Notes: a model not told the origin generated them from the letters alone. A DNA stretch of 64,000 bases from JAANXG01 sp963731035 (GCA_963731035.1 CAVSUY010000021.1:83209-147208), one strand, 5' to 3'. Positions 41,224-50,751 are shown, counted from the first letter of the stretch. Numbers and translations are program-made.

Positions 41224-43833
41224 TTACTCCTCGGGATGGGAATCGGTATCGGGGGGCGATGCCTGCTCATCCGTATCGTCCGATTCGCCGCTTTCCTCGA
41301 TACGTTCCAGGCTGGACAACTGCTCCCCTTCCTTGACGTCGATGACCCGCACGCCCTGGGTGTTGCGGCCCTGGATCGATATCCCGTCGACCGGGGTGCG
41401 AATCAGCGTGCCGTGATTGGTTATCAGCATGACCTCGTCGTTGTCACCGACGTACTCGGCGGCCACCAGCTTGCCGTTGCGCTCGTTGGTATGCATGGCG
41501 ATTACACCCTGCCCGCCCCGCCCCTGGCGCGGGAACCCGCCAAGGCGGGTGCGCTTGCCGTAGCCCTTTTCGGTGACCGCCAGCACCGCCGTATCCTCGG
41601 CAGGCTTGTCCGCGCAGATGATCAGCGAGATCACCTGCTGGCCGGCCTTGAGAGTGATGCCGCGCACGCCCTTGGCGGTGCGTCCCATCGAACGCACATC
41701 CGATTCGGCGAAGCGGATGGACTTGCCGGCGTCGGTGAACAGCAGCACGTTCTTGTGGCCGTCGGTGATGTCCGCCGCCACCAGGTACTGCTCCGGCTTG
41801 AGGTCGATGGCGATGATGCCCGACGACCGCGGGCGCGAGAAATCCTTGAGCGGCGTCTTCTTCACGGTGCCGTCGCTGGAAGCCATGAACACGAAGTAGC
41901 CTTCGTCGAAATTCTTCACCGGCAGCACCGTGGTGATCTTTTCGCCGCCTTGCAGGGGCAGCAGGTTGATCAAAGGCCGGCCGCGGGCGCCGCGCCCCGC
42001 CTGGGGCAGTTGGTACACCTTCAGCCAGTACACCTTGCCCTGGTTGGAAAAGCACAACACGGTGTCGTGGGTGTTGGCCACGAACATGCGGTCGACGAAG
42101 TCCTCGTCCTTGGTGCGGGTGGCCGACTTGCCGCGCCCGCCGCGCCGCTGGGCGCGATACTCGGTCAGCGATTGGGCCTTGGCGTAGCCGGCATGGGACA
42201 GGGTCACCACTACGTCCTCTTCGGCGATCAGGTCCTCGGTCGAAAGATCCTCGTAGTTGTGGACAATCTCCGTCCGCCGCCCGTCGCCGTACTCCTGGCG
42301 CACCGCGTTGAGCTCTTCGCGGATTACCTGCATCAGGCGGTCGCGGCTGCCGAGGATGTCGAGGAAGTCCTTGATCTTGCCGAGTATTTCCGAGTACTCG
42401 TTGCGGATCTTGTCCTGCTCCAGCGCCGTCAGCCGGTGCAGGCGCAGATCGAGTATTGCCTGGGCCTGGGCTTCGGACAGGTGGTAGCCGTCTTCTTTGA
42501 GGCCGAACTGCGGCGCCAGGTCGTCGGGTCGCGAGGAGTCCGCGCCCGCCCGCTCCAGCATCTGGACCACGACGCTGGACTCCCACACCGATTCCACCAG
42601 CTTGCGCTTGGCATCGGCGGGACTCTCGGCGGCCTTGATGAGCTGGATCACCGGGTCGATGTTGCTCAAGGCGACCGCCCAGCCTTCCAGGACGTGGGCC
42701 CGCTCCCTGGCCTTACGCAATTCATAGATGGTTCGCCGGGTGACGACCTCGCGCCGGTGGCGAACGAACTCTTCCAGCAGCTCCTTGAGGTTGAATACCT
42801 TCGGCTGGTTCTCGATCAGCGCCACCATGTTGATGCCGAACACGTTCTGCATCTGGGTGTGCTGGTACAAGTTGTTCAACACCACCTCGGCTGCCTCGCT
42901 CCGCTTGAGCTCGATCACCATGCGCATACCGCGCTTGTCGGATTCGTCGCGCAGCTCCGAGATGCCCTCGAGGCGTTTGGACTTGACCAGCTCGGCGATT
43001 TTCTCGAGCAGCCGGGCCTTGTTTACCTGGTAGGGCAGCTCGGTGACGATGATCGACTGGCGGCCGGTCTTCTGGTCCTCCTCGATCTCGGTGCGGGCGC
43101 GGACGTAGACCTTGCCGCGGCCGGTGCGATAGGCGCTGCGGATGCCGGAACTGCCGTTGATGATGCCCGCGGTGGGGAAATCCGGCCCGCTGACATGCTC
43201 CATCAGCTCATCGACGCTGATGGTGTCGTTGTCGATCAGGGCCATGCAGGCGTTGACGATCTCGGTGAGGTTGTGGGGCGGGATGTTGGTGGCCATCCCC
43301 ACCGCGATACCCGAGGAGCCGTTCACCAGCAGATTCGGCACCCGGGTCGGCAGCACCAGCGGCTGATGCTCGGTCTCGTCGTAGTTGGGTCCGAAATCGA
43401 CGGTTTCCTTGTCGATGTCCGAAAGCAGGTCGTGGGCGATCTTGGCGAGACGGATCTCCGTGTAGCGCATGGCCGCCGGGGAGTCGCCGTCCACCGAACC
43501 GAAGTTGCCCTGGCCGTCGATCAGCGGATAGCGCATGGAAAAGCTCTGGGCCATCCGCACGATGGTGTCGTAGACCGCCACGTCTCCGTGGGGATGGTAC
43601 TTACCGATGACGTCGCCGACCACGCGGGCGGACTTCTTGTAGGGCTTGTTCCAGTCGTTGCCCAGCTCGGTCATCGCATACAACACGCGCCGGTGGACCG
43701 GCTTGAGGCCGTCGCGCACGTCCGGCAGCGCCCGACCCACGATAACGCTCATGGCATACGCCAGGTACGACTGGCGCATCTCCTGATCCAGATTGGACGG
43801 AATAGTCTCTTTTGCGAAAGATTCCACGATCAA
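41224..43833 (-). CDS. gyrA: DNA gyrase subunit A
   Basis: 869 residues. The breakage-reunion domain has the active Tyr in AAMRYTEIRL (about residue 124); the C-terminal beta-pinwheel includes the GyrA box QRRGGRG that is required for negative supercoiling. The quinolone region reads YHPHGDVAVYDTIVRM: Val at the position of E. coli Ser83, with Asp87 kept. The first codon may be TTG 43833 or GTG 43827; neither has a clear ribosome site. The tail is acidic (ESGESDDTDEQASPPDTD). A spacer of nearly 1 kb rich in REP separates it from mtnA. Confidence 0.97.
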   Translation of the reverse strand: MIVESFAKETIPSNLDQEMRQSYLAYAMSVIVGRALPDVRDGLKPVHRRVLYAMTELGNDWNKPYKKSARVVGDVIGKYHPHGDVAVYDTIVRMAQSFSMRYPLIDGQGNFGSVDGDSPAAMRYTEIRLAKIAHDLLSDIDKETVDFGPNYDETEHQPLVLPTRVPNLLVNGSSGIAVGMATNIPPHNLTEIVNACMALIDNDTISVDELMEHVSGPDFPTAGIINGSSGIRSAYRTGRGKVYVRARTEIEEDQKTGRQSIIVTELPYQVNKARLLEKIAELVKSKRLEGISELRDESDKRGMRMVIELKRSEAAEVVLNNLYQHTQMQNVFGINMVALIENQPKVFNLKELLEEFVRHRREVVTRRTIYELRKARERAHVLEGWAVALSNIDPVIQLIKAAESPADAKRKLVESVWESSVVVQMLERAGADSSRPDDLAPQFGLKEDGYHLSEAQAQAILDLRLHRLTALEQDKIRNEYSEILGKIKDFLDILGSRDRLMQVIREELNAVRQEYGDGRRTEIVHNYEDLSTEDLIAEEDVVVTLSHAGYAKAQSLTEYRAQRRGGRGKSATRTKDEDFVDRMFVANTHDTVLCFSNQGKVYWLKVYQLPQAGRGARGRPLINLLPLQGGEKITTVLPVKNFDEGYFVFMASSDGTVKKTPLKDFSRPRSSGIIAIDLKPEQYLVAADITDGHKNVLLFTDAGKSIRFAESDVRSMGRTAKGVRGITLKAGQQVISLIICADKPAEDTAVLAVTEKGYGKRTRLGGFPRQGRGGQGVIAMHTNERNGKLVAAEYVGDNDEVMLITNHGTLIRTPVDGISIQGRNTQGVRVIDVKEGEQLSSLERIEESGESDDTDEQASPPDTDSHPEE

Positions 43834-43984
43834 AGGACCCAGAACAGCCCCTGCAAATCAGCTGGAAGCAGCCGCGGGAAGCCGATCAGCGAGGGCGGAA
43901 AAGCGAAACCGGAAAACGGCGAAAAACCGCCTCCGGGGGAACTGGAATTTTAACATGATAGCCGTGGTCCCCGCACCTCACAGA

Positions 43985-44815
43985 CGCAGAACCACCACCC
44001 CGTCATTGCGAAACCCGACAGGCCGCGGCAATCCGGAATCCCCGTGCAGTCCCCGGCAAGCAATCGCGACTGAAGTCGCTCCTACGACCCGAAGTTCACC
44101 GCCGTGCCAGTCCCCGGATTGTAGGAGCGGCTTCAGCCGCGATAACGACCCTCCCTGACCGCCAACCCCCACCCCGTCGGCGCGAGGCCCGCATCCAGCA
44201 TCCCCGTGCAGTCCCCGACAAGCAATCGCGACTGAAGTCGCTCCTACGACCCGAAGTTCACCACCATCCCCGGATTGTAGGAGCGGCTTCAGCCGCGATA
44301 ACGACCTCCCTGCCGCCAACCCCACCCCGTCACGCGAGGCCCGAAGGCCGCGCAATCCAGCATCCCCGTGCAGTCCCCGACAAGCAATCGCGACTGAAGT
44401 CGCTCCTACGACCGAAGTTCACCGCCGTGCCAGTCCCCGGATTGTAGGAGCGGCTTCAGCCGCGATAACGACCCTCCCTGACCGCCAACCCCCACCCCGT
44501 CGGTGCGAGGCCCGACAGGCCGCGGCAATCCAGCATCCCCGTGCAGTCCCCGACAAGCAATCGCGACTGAAGTCGCTCCTACGACCCGAAGTTCACCACC
44601 GTCAAGTCCCCGGATTGTAGGAGCGGCTTCAGCCGCGATAACGACCCTCCCTGACCGCCAACCCCCACCCCGTCACTGCGAGGCCCGACAGGCCGCGGCA
44701 ATCCAGCATCCCCGTGCAGTCCCCGACAAGCAATCGCGACTGAAGTCGCTCCTACGACCCGAAGTTCACCACCACCTCAAGCCACGGATTGTAGGAGCGG
44801 CTTCAGCCGCGATCG
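43985..44815. repeat. Tandem array of REP pairs between gyrA and mtnA
   Basis: The 970-base gap has no gene. Five units of 162-173 bases each hold one ATCGCGACTGAAGTCGCTCC (starts 44063, 44225, 44387, 44560, 44733) and one GTAGGAGCGGCTTCAGCCGC (starts 44121, 44277, 44444, 44617, 44791) in opposite orientation, joined by CACCCCGTC, GGCCCGACAGGCCGCG and CATCCCCGTGCAGTCCCCGA. The last copy runs into the mtnA stop. Confidence 0.92.
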
Positions 44816-45849
44816 CCCAGCAAACCCAGCACCCCCTTGCCCGCCGGCTCCGTCACTACCCCACTCTCGGTGACAATGGCGTCGACCAGTTCCACCGGGG
44901 TCATGTCGAATACCGGATTCCACGCTTCAGCCCCCGCCGCGGCCACGGCGCGACCCGAGAAATCCAGCACCTCGCGCGCGTCGCGGAACTCGATGGGCAC
45001 TTCCCCGCCGCTTTCCAGCCCGGGATCGATGGTGCTGTTGGGCGCGGCCACCATGAACTTGACGCCGTGATAGCGCGCATTCACCGCCAGGGAATAGGTC
45101 CCGATCTTGTTCACCACGTCGCCGTTGGCGGTAATGCGGTCGGCGCCGACGATCACCCAGCGTATCAACCCCTGGCGCATGAGAGATGCCGCCGCCCCGT
45201 CCGGGATCAACGATACCGGTATGCCGGCCTTGACCATTTCCCAGGCCGTCAACCGCGCCCCCTGCAGCCACGGCCGGGTCTCCCCGGCGTAGACCCGCTC
45301 AATGCGGCCGGCGCCGAAGGCGCTGCGCACCACCCCCAGGGCCGTGCCATAGCCGCCGGTGGCCAGGGCACCGGCGTTGCAGTGGGTCAGCACGCTGCAG
45401 GGGCGGTCGATCAACCCGGCACCCAACTGTCCGATGCGACGGTTGGCTCGCACGTCCGCCTCATGAATGGCCCGCGCCTCCGCCAGCAGCACTTCGTCCA
45501 GGTCTTCGTCGGGCGTCACATCGAGCAGTCGGCGCATGCGTTCCACCGCCCACGCCAGGTTGACCGCGGTGGGCCGGGCCAGGATCAAACGATCCAGGTC
45601 CGCCGACAACTCGTCGCGCGCAACCCGATCCCCGTCACCGCGCCTTCCGCGCGCCGCCAGTACCACCCCGTAGGCCGCGGCGATACCGATCGCCGGCGCG
45701 CCTCGAACCACCATGTCGCGGATGGCCTCCACCGCGGCATCGAGGTCCGGAACGCTCAGGTAGGCCTCCTCTCGCGGCAGCTTGCGCTGATCCAGCAACA
45801 CCAGACCGTCGTCCCGCCACTGCACTGCCTGGATGGGGTCTTCAAACAT
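44803..45849 (-). CDS. mtnA: S-methyl-5-thioribose-1-phosphate isomerase
   Basis: 348 residues from ATG 45849; the open frame continues upstream to 45915 without family likeness. RDMVVRGAPAIGIAAAYGV, LTHCNAGALATGGYGTALGV (catalytic Cys) and VIVGADRITANGDVVNKIGT (catalytic Asp) are the MtnA signatures. It converts methylthioribose-1-phosphate to the ribulose isomer in methionine salvage. The last residues GDRG and the TGA come from a REP repeat. Divergent from mtaD, which acts in the same salvage area. Confidence 0.95.
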   Translation of the reverse strand: MFEDPIQAVQWRDDGLVLLDQRKLPREEAYLSVPDLDAAVEAIRDMVVRGAPAIGIAAAYGVVLAARGRRGDGDRVARDELSADLDRLILARPTAVNLAWAVERMRRLLDVTPDEDLDEVLLAEARAIHEADVRANRRIGQLGAGLIDRPCSVLTHCNAGALATGGYGTALGVVRSAFGAGRIERVYAGETRPWLQGARLTAWEMVKAGIPVSLIPDGAAASLMRQGLIRWVIVGADRITANGDVVNKIGTYSLAVNARYHGVKFMVAAPNSTIDPGLESGGEVPIEFRDAREVLDFSGRAVAAAGAEAWNPVFDMTPVELVDAIVTESGVVTEPAGKGVLGLLGDRG

Positions 45850-45904
45850 CGAGCATGGCCTTAGGGAGATGGGAGCACGACGATTATACCCATCGCTCAC
45901 CCCC

Positions 45905-46130
45905 CTCTCCCTCACCGCTCAGTCCCCTCTCCCCCACGGGGGGAGAGGGTCAGGGTGAGGGGGAATAAAAACACCGCACCCATCCAAACATCCCCCTCAT
46001 CCTGTCCTTCTCCCTCCAGGGGAGAAGGAACCCTTCGCCTATCTCCTTCCTCTACCCACCCGATCCTCTCTCTCCCACCACTCAGTCCCCTCTCCCCCAC
46101 GGGGAGAGGGTCAGGGTGAGGGGGAAACAA
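45905..46130. repeat. Duplicated CTCTCCC-palindrome blocks between mtnA and mtaD
   Basis: Two near-identical blocks, CCCCTCTCCCCCACGG plus GGGAGAGGGTCAGGGTGAGG and ACACCGCACCC, start at about 45922 and 46087 with a related variant (CCTTCTCCCTCCAGGGGAG) between. This 348-base divergent spacer must hold both promoters, but I cannot identify them. Confidence 0.8.
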
Positions 46131-46197
46131 GAACACCGCACCCCTCCACACACCCCGCTCGCTTGTACCTCCGTTAACGCTCACGTATCTTTCGACC

Positions 46198-47538
46198 ATG
46201 ACGGAACGAGTCGACACGTTGATACATGCCAGGTGGGTGATTCCCGTAGAACCGGACTGCCACCCCCTGTCCCATCACACCGTGGTTGTGCACCGTGGAC
46301 GGATCCAGGCGGTAATCCCCACCAGCGAGTGCAAGGCGCGCTACGAGGCGGAACACGAAACCGATCTCCCCGGCCACGCCCTGATCCCGGGGCTGGTCAA
46401 CGCCCATACCCACGCCGCCATGACGCTGTTCCGGGGCATGGCGGACGACCTGCCGCTGATGGAGTGGCTGAACAACCACATCTGGCCCGCGGAGCAGCGC
46501 TGGGTGAACGAGGAGTTCGTGCGCCTGGGCACGCGGCTGGCCGTCATCGAAATGCTGCGCTCCGGCACCACCTGCTTCAACGACATGTATTTCTTTCCCA
46601 ACGTCGCGGCCGACGCCGCCGAGACGCTGAACATCCGCGCCTGCGTCGGGCTCATCGTGCTCGACTTTCCCACCGCCTGGGCCCGCGATGCCGAGGACTA
46701 CCTGCGCAAAGGCACCCAGCTGCACGACGAGCTGAAGGAGTCCGAGCTGGTCACGACGGCGTTTGCCCCCCACGCGCCGTACACCGTGTCCGACGGCCCG
46801 CTTCGCAAGGTGCGCGTGCTGGCGGACGAGACGGACATCCCGGTGCACATGCACGTGCACGAGACCGCCCACGAAGTGGACGAGGCCGTCAAGCACAACG
46901 GCGTGCGGCCGCTGGAACGCCTCAGCCAGCTGGACATGTTGAACAACCGCCTGCTGGCGGTGCACATGACTCAGCTGCTGCCGCCGGAGATCGAAGCGAT
47001 CGCCGCCGCCGGGGTGCACGTGATCCACTGCCCGGAATCGAACCTCAAGCTGGCGAGCGGCATGTGTCCCGTGGCGGCCCTCAGTGCCGCCGGCGTCAAC
47101 GTCGCTCTGGGCACCGACGGCGCCGCCAGCAACAACGATCTCGACATGTTCGGCGAGATGCGCACCGCGGCGCTGCTGGCCAAGGGCGTCAGCGGCGACG
47201 TCACCGCCCTGCCGGCCCACGCCGCCCTGGAGATGGCCACCATCAACGGCGCCCGGGCCCTGGGCCTGGACCGCACCATCGGCTCCATCGTCCCCGGGAA
47301 GGCGGCGGACCTGACGGCGGTGGACCTGGCCTCGCCCGCCACCACCCCGGTCTATGACGCCGTGGCCCAGCTGGTATACGCCGCGGGCCGCGACCAGGTC
47401 AGCCACGTTTGGGTGAACGGCCGGGCGGTGGTGGAGAACCGGCGCATGAGCCGGGTCGACGAGAACGAATGCATGCGGGAAGCGGCGCGCTTCAGCGACA
47501 AGCTGGCGCAGTTCGACCGGGAGCGCGCCGCGACATGA
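46198..47538 (+). CDS. mtaD: 5-methylthioadenosine/S-adenosylhomocysteine deaminase (TRZ/ATZ amidohydrolase)
   Basis: 446 residues. The amidohydrolase metal ligands are visible: LVNAHTHAAMTLFRG, HMHVHETAHEVDE, and VALGTDGAASNNDLDMF. Proteins of this subgroup next to ubiG in Pseudomonas (PA3170 type) deaminate methylthioadenosine to methylthioinosine, which suits the divergent mtnA. The stop overlaps the ubiG start as ATGA. No ribosome site is seen at ATG 46198. Confidence 0.92.
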   Translation: MTERVDTLIHARWVIPVEPDCHPLSHHTVVVHRGRIQAVIPTSECKARYEAEHETDLPGHALIPGLVNAHTHAAMTLFRGMADDLPLMEWLNNHIWPAEQRWVNEEFVRLGTRLAVIEMLRSGTTCFNDMYFFPNVAADAAETLNIRACVGLIVLDFPTAWARDAEDYLRKGTQLHDELKESELVTTAFAPHAPYTVSDGPLRKVRVLADETDIPVHMHVHETAHEVDEAVKHNGVRPLERLSQLDMLNNRLLAVHMTQLLPPEIEAIAAAGVHVIHCPESNLKLASGMCPVAALSAAGVNVALGTDGAASNNDLDMFGEMRTAALLAKGVSGDVTALPAHAALEMATINGARALGLDRTIGSIVPGKAADLTAVDLASPATTPVYDAVAQLVYAAGRDQVSHVWVNGRAVVENRRMSRVDENECMREAARFSDKLAQFDRERAAT

Positions 47539-48242
47539 GCAACGTCGACGCACGGGAGATCGACAAGTTCGAGAAGCTCGCCTCGCGCTGGTGGGACCCG
47601 CACGGCGAGTTCGGGACGCTGCACGACATCAACCCCCTGCGCGTGGGCTTCATCAATCAACGTGCGCCGTTGGCGGGCAAACGGGTACTGGACGTAGGCT
47701 GCGGCGGCGGCCTGTTGAGCGAGGCCATGGCGGCCCTGGGTGCGCGGGTCACGGGAATCGACAAGGCCGAGGCGCCGCTCGCGGTTGCCCGGCTGCACCT
47801 CAAGGAGAGCGGCCGCGAGGTGGACTACCACGCGGCCTCCGCCGAGGAATGGGCCGAGGTGCATCCCGGCGAGTACGACGTGGTCACTTGCCTGGAGCTG
47901 CTGGAGCACGTGCCCGATCCGGCCTCCGTTGTAGAAGCCTGCTCGCGGCTCGCGGCCCCCGGCGGCGCCTTGTTCTTCTCCACCATCAACCGCAATCCAA
48001 AAGCCTGGCTGTTCGCCGTGGTGGGCGCGGAGTACGTGTTGAACCTGCTGCCCAGGGGTACCCATGACTACGCCAAGCTGATCAGGCCCGCCGAGTTGGA
48101 TGCCTGGTGCCGGAGCGCGGACCTCGAAATCCGGGAAATGACCGGCATGCACTACAACCCGCTGACACAGAAGTATCGGTTCGCGCCGGGCCTGGACGTC
48201 AACTACATCGCCTACACCCGCGCCAACGATGACCGGCGCTGA
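47535..48242 (+). CDS. ubiG: Ubiquinone biosynthesis O-methyltransferase UbiG
   Basis: 235 residues from ATG 47535. EIDKFEKLASRWWDPHGEF and LHDINPLRVGFI are the UbiG-specific N-terminus, VLDVGCGGGLLSEAMAALGA is motif I, and LLPRGTHDYAKLIRPAEL the lipid-proximal insert. It performs both O-methylations of ubiquinone synthesis at the membrane. The end overlaps the following phosphatase gene by 14 bp. Confidence 0.97.
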   Translation: MSNVDAREIDKFEKLASRWWDPHGEFGTLHDINPLRVGFINQRAPLAGKRVLDVGCGGGLLSEAMAALGARVTGIDKAEAPLAVARLHLKESGREVDYHAASAEEWAEVHPGEYDVVTCLELLEHVPDPASVVEACSRLAAPGGALFFSTINRNPKAWLFAVVGAEYVLNLLPRGTHDYAKLIRPAELDAWCRSADLEIREMTGMHYNPLTQKYRFAPGLDVNYIAYTRANDDRR

Positions 48243-48885
48243 GACGGTGCTGTTCGACCTGGACGGGACCCTGGTCGATACCGCGCCGGACATGGGCCAT
48301 GCGCTCAACGTCCTGTTGCGGGAGTACGGGCGCGAGCCGCTGCCGGCGGAAGCGATCAGGCCCTGGGTGTCCCACGGCTCCCGGGGACTGATATTCCTGG
48401 GATTCGGCGAGGAGCCGGGCAGCGCCTTGTTCGAGGAGTACAAGGCGCGCTTCCTCGCCCTCTACGAGAGCCGGGTGTGCGCCGAATCGCACTTGTTCGA
48501 CGGTATGGACGAGGTGCTCGACTATCTCGACGACCGCACGCTGCCATGGGGCATCGTGACCAACAAGCCCCACTACCTCACGCAGGCGCTGTTGGCGGAG
48601 TTGCACCTCGAAGACCGCCCCGGCTGCGTGGTCAGCGGCGATACCGTCGCCGAACGCAAGCCGCACCCCGCTCCCCTGCTCCATGCCTGCCGCCAACTTG
48701 AGCGCGAGCCGGCCGGCTGCCTGTACGTGGGCGATGCGCAGCGCGATATCGAGGCCGGCACCCGCGCCGGCATGAGTACCCTGGTCGCACTGTTCGGATA
48801 CCTGGGTGACCATGACAAGCCCGCCGAGTGGGGCGCCACGGGGTTGATCGAGACCCCCGCCGAAATCATCGACTGGGTGGCGTGA
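48229..48885 (+). CDS. mupP: HAD phosphatase, MupP/Gph family
   Basis: 218 residues. Motif I VLFDLDGTLVDTAPDM, motif II IVTNKP, the Lys in ERKPHPAPLL and motif IV LYVGDAQRDIEAG define a HAD subfamily IA phosphatase of the phosphoglycolate type. Its place between ubiG and a yciK-like SDR is that of Pseudomonas MupP, a MurNAc-6-phosphate phosphatase of the AmgK/MurU cell-wall recycling route. I prefer MupP on context; Gph is the alternative. Confidence 0.87.
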   Translation: MTGAETVLFDLDGTLVDTAPDMGHALNVLLREYGREPLPAEAIRPWVSHGSRGLIFLGFGEEPGSALFEEYKARFLALYESRVCAESHLFDGMDEVLDYLDDRTLPWGIVTNKPHYLTQALLAELHLEDRPGCVVSGDTVAERKPHPAPLLHACRQLEREPAGCLYVGDAQRDIEAGTRAGMSTLVALFGYLGDHDKPAEWGATGLIETPAEIIDWVA

Positions 48886-48925
48886 CCGGGGAAGCATTGA
48901 TGAACAGGGTTTTCCGGCTCGTTCC

Positions 48926-49001
48926 CTGTGGGTCGGCATTCATGCCGACAACAGCGTCCGGGGTTGCACCGGCATTTGTCGGGATGAATCCCGACCCACA
49001 G
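48926..49001. repeat. Double-palindrome repeat TGTGGGTCGGNATTCATNCC
   Basis: The arms at 48926-48950 and 48977-49001 are inverse at 23 of 25 positions, and each arm is itself a GTCGGCA-TTCA-TGCCGAC palindrome. Located between mupP and rmuC, it may end transcription. A fragment of the same family (AGGATTCATCCCGACA) occurs at about 56149. Confidence 0.75.
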
Positions 49002-49038
49002 AGATTGCCGGGGTTTTCGGAACGTGGTGCCTGCCAGC

Positions 49039-50307
49039 ATGCCTGACATTTCAACCATAGCCGCCAACCTCGATCCGCAACTGCTCGGCATGCTGGCCGC
49101 CGCGGCCCTACTGGGCGGACTCGTCGGCTGGCTGGTCGGCCGCATCACGTATCGGCGGCGACTCGAGCGCGCGCAGTACGACCTGGAGCAGGAACAGGAG
49201 AATTCACGCCGGCGCCTGGAGTCCATGGAACAGACCTTCGCCAACCTGTCCCACAACGCTCTGGAGCGCAACAACCGCATGTTCCTGGAGCTCGCCCAGC
49301 AGTCCTTCGGCCGGCTGCAGGCCCAGGCCAAGGGCGACCTGGACGTGCGCGAGAAGGCGGTGGAGGACCTGGTGAAGCCGATCCGGGAAGCCCTGGACCA
49401 GACCCGCGAAGAGATTCAGCAGCTGGAGAAGGACCGCCGGCAGACCCACGGCGTCCTCACCCAGCACCTGGAGTCGCTGGTGGAGACCCAACGTGCCCTG
49501 CAGGGCGAGACCCGCAACCTGGTGCAGGCCCTGCGCCGCCCGGAGGTCCGCGGCCAGTGGGGGGAGCTGACCCTGCGCCGGCTCACCGAGCTGGCCGGCA
49601 TGGTGGAGCACTGCGACTTTTCCGAGCAGGTCCACACCAGCACCGAGGACGGCTGGCGGCGCCCGGACATGGTCGTGCGCATGCCGGCCGGGCGGCAGGT
49701 GGTGGTAGACGTCAAGACACCGCTGGATGCCTATCTCAGCGCCGTGGAAGCCACCGATCCCGGACCGCGCACCGAGTTCCTGGTGCAGCACGCCCGCCAC
49801 ATCCGCACCCGCGTCAGGGAACTCGCCAGCAAACGCTACTGGGAGCAGTTCACGGACGCGCCCGAGTTCGTGGTCCTGTTCATCCCCGGCGACCAGTTTC
49901 TCAGCGCGGCCCTGGACCAGGACCACGCCCTGCTGGAGGATGCCCTGGCGCAGAAGGTCATCCTGGCGACCCCCACGAGCTTCGTTGCCCTGCTGCGCGC
50001 CATCGCCTACGGCTGGCGCCAGGAGACCTTGAATAAGAACGCCGAGCAAATCCGGGAGATCGGCGAAGAGCTGTACCGGCGCCTCAACACCATGACCGAC
50101 CACATGGCCAAGCTCGGCCGGCAACTCGATTCGTCCGTCGCCCAGTACAACCGCCTGGTGGGCTCCTTCGAGTCCAAGGTGATCCCCGGCGCCCGCAAGT
50201 TCGTGGAGCTGGGCATACCCGTCGGCGAACCTGCGGACTCCCCCGCTCCCATAGAGAAGCAGGCCCGCACCCCCACCAGGGAACTCAGCGACGACGACTC
50301 GGAGTAA
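49039..50307 (+). CDS. rmuC: DNA recombination protein RmuC
   Basis: About 422 residues from ATG 49039 (GTG 49024 possible). An N-terminal membrane helix (LGMLAAAALLGGLVGWLVG) leads into a long coiled coil (about 45-165), then the conserved RmuC nuclease-like core: VRGQWGELTLRRLTELAGMV, VVVDVKTPLDAYL and FIPGDQFLSAALDQD. Implicated in limiting inversions at short inverted repeats, which is notable given the repeat load around it. C-terminal tail is disordered and acidic. Confidence 0.95.
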   Translation: MPDISTIAANLDPQLLGMLAAAALLGGLVGWLVGRITYRRRLERAQYDLEQEQENSRRRLESMEQTFANLSHNALERNNRMFLELAQQSFGRLQAQAKGDLDVREKAVEDLVKPIREALDQTREEIQQLEKDRRQTHGVLTQHLESLVETQRALQGETRNLVQALRRPEVRGQWGELTLRRLTELAGMVEHCDFSEQVHTSTEDGWRRPDMVVRMPAGRQVVVDVKTPLDAYLSAVEATDPGPRTEFLVQHARHIRTRVRELASKRYWEQFTDAPEFVVLFIPGDQFLSAALDQDHALLEDALAQKVILATPTSFVALLRAIAYGWRQETLNKNAEQIREIGEELYRRLNTMTDHMAKLGRQLDSSVAQYNRLVGSFESKVIPGARKFVELGIPVGEPADSPAPIEKQARTPTRELSDDDSE

Positions 50308-50324
50308 ACCGTCACACGAACCCC

Positions 50325-50640
50325 CTCTCGCCCCGGGGGGAGAGTGACACGAGCCCCTTCACGCCCCGGGGGAGAGTCACACCAGTCTCTTCTCGCCCCG
50401 GGGAGAGTCACACCAGTCCCTTCTCGCCCCGGGGAGAGTGACACGAGTTCCTTCTCGCCCCGGGGAGAGTCACACCAGTCCCTTCTCGCCCCGGGGAGAG
50501 TGACACGAGTCCCTTCTCGCCCCGAGGGAGAGTCACACCAGTCCCTTCTCGCCCCGAGGGAGAGTCACACGAGTCCCTTCTCGCCCCGAGGGAGAGTCAC
50601 ACGAGTCCCCTCTCCCCTCAGGGGAGAGGGTTAGGGTGAG
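50325..50640. repeat. Array of nine 31-32 bp tandem units
   Basis: Unit: AGAGTCACACCAGTCCCTTC followed by TCGCCCCGGGG, with CACCAG/GACACGAG variants, repeated without unique spacers from about 50340 to 50620 and closed by a CCCTCTCCCCTCAGGGG copy of the CTCTCCC family. The remaining part of the 444-base gap up to the SDR start shows nothing else clear. Confidence 0.9.
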
Positions 50641-50751
50641 GGGAAACAACAACGTACAATACAAACCCAGGCGTTCCACTCGTCCTGCTCTTCATCCTCC
50701 AGGCAGAAGGAACCTTTCACTCAACATCAAGGGAGACAATCGATCAGCAGC

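Noticed and set aside
41236..43953. 905-codon open frame on the plus strand opposite gyrA
   Set aside because: It is a high-GC antisense shadow; gyrA on the other strand is unambiguous, and the translation is rich in His, Leu, Gly and Val typical of reversed codons.
43978..44355. Open frames of about 125 codons in the gyrA-mtnA gap
   Set aside because: They translate the REP array, with SRLKPLLQSG repeated, and have no independent support.
50340..50640. CRISPR-like spacing of short repeats
   Set aside because: Units are contiguous 31-32 bp tandem copies with no unique spacers and no cas genes nearby.
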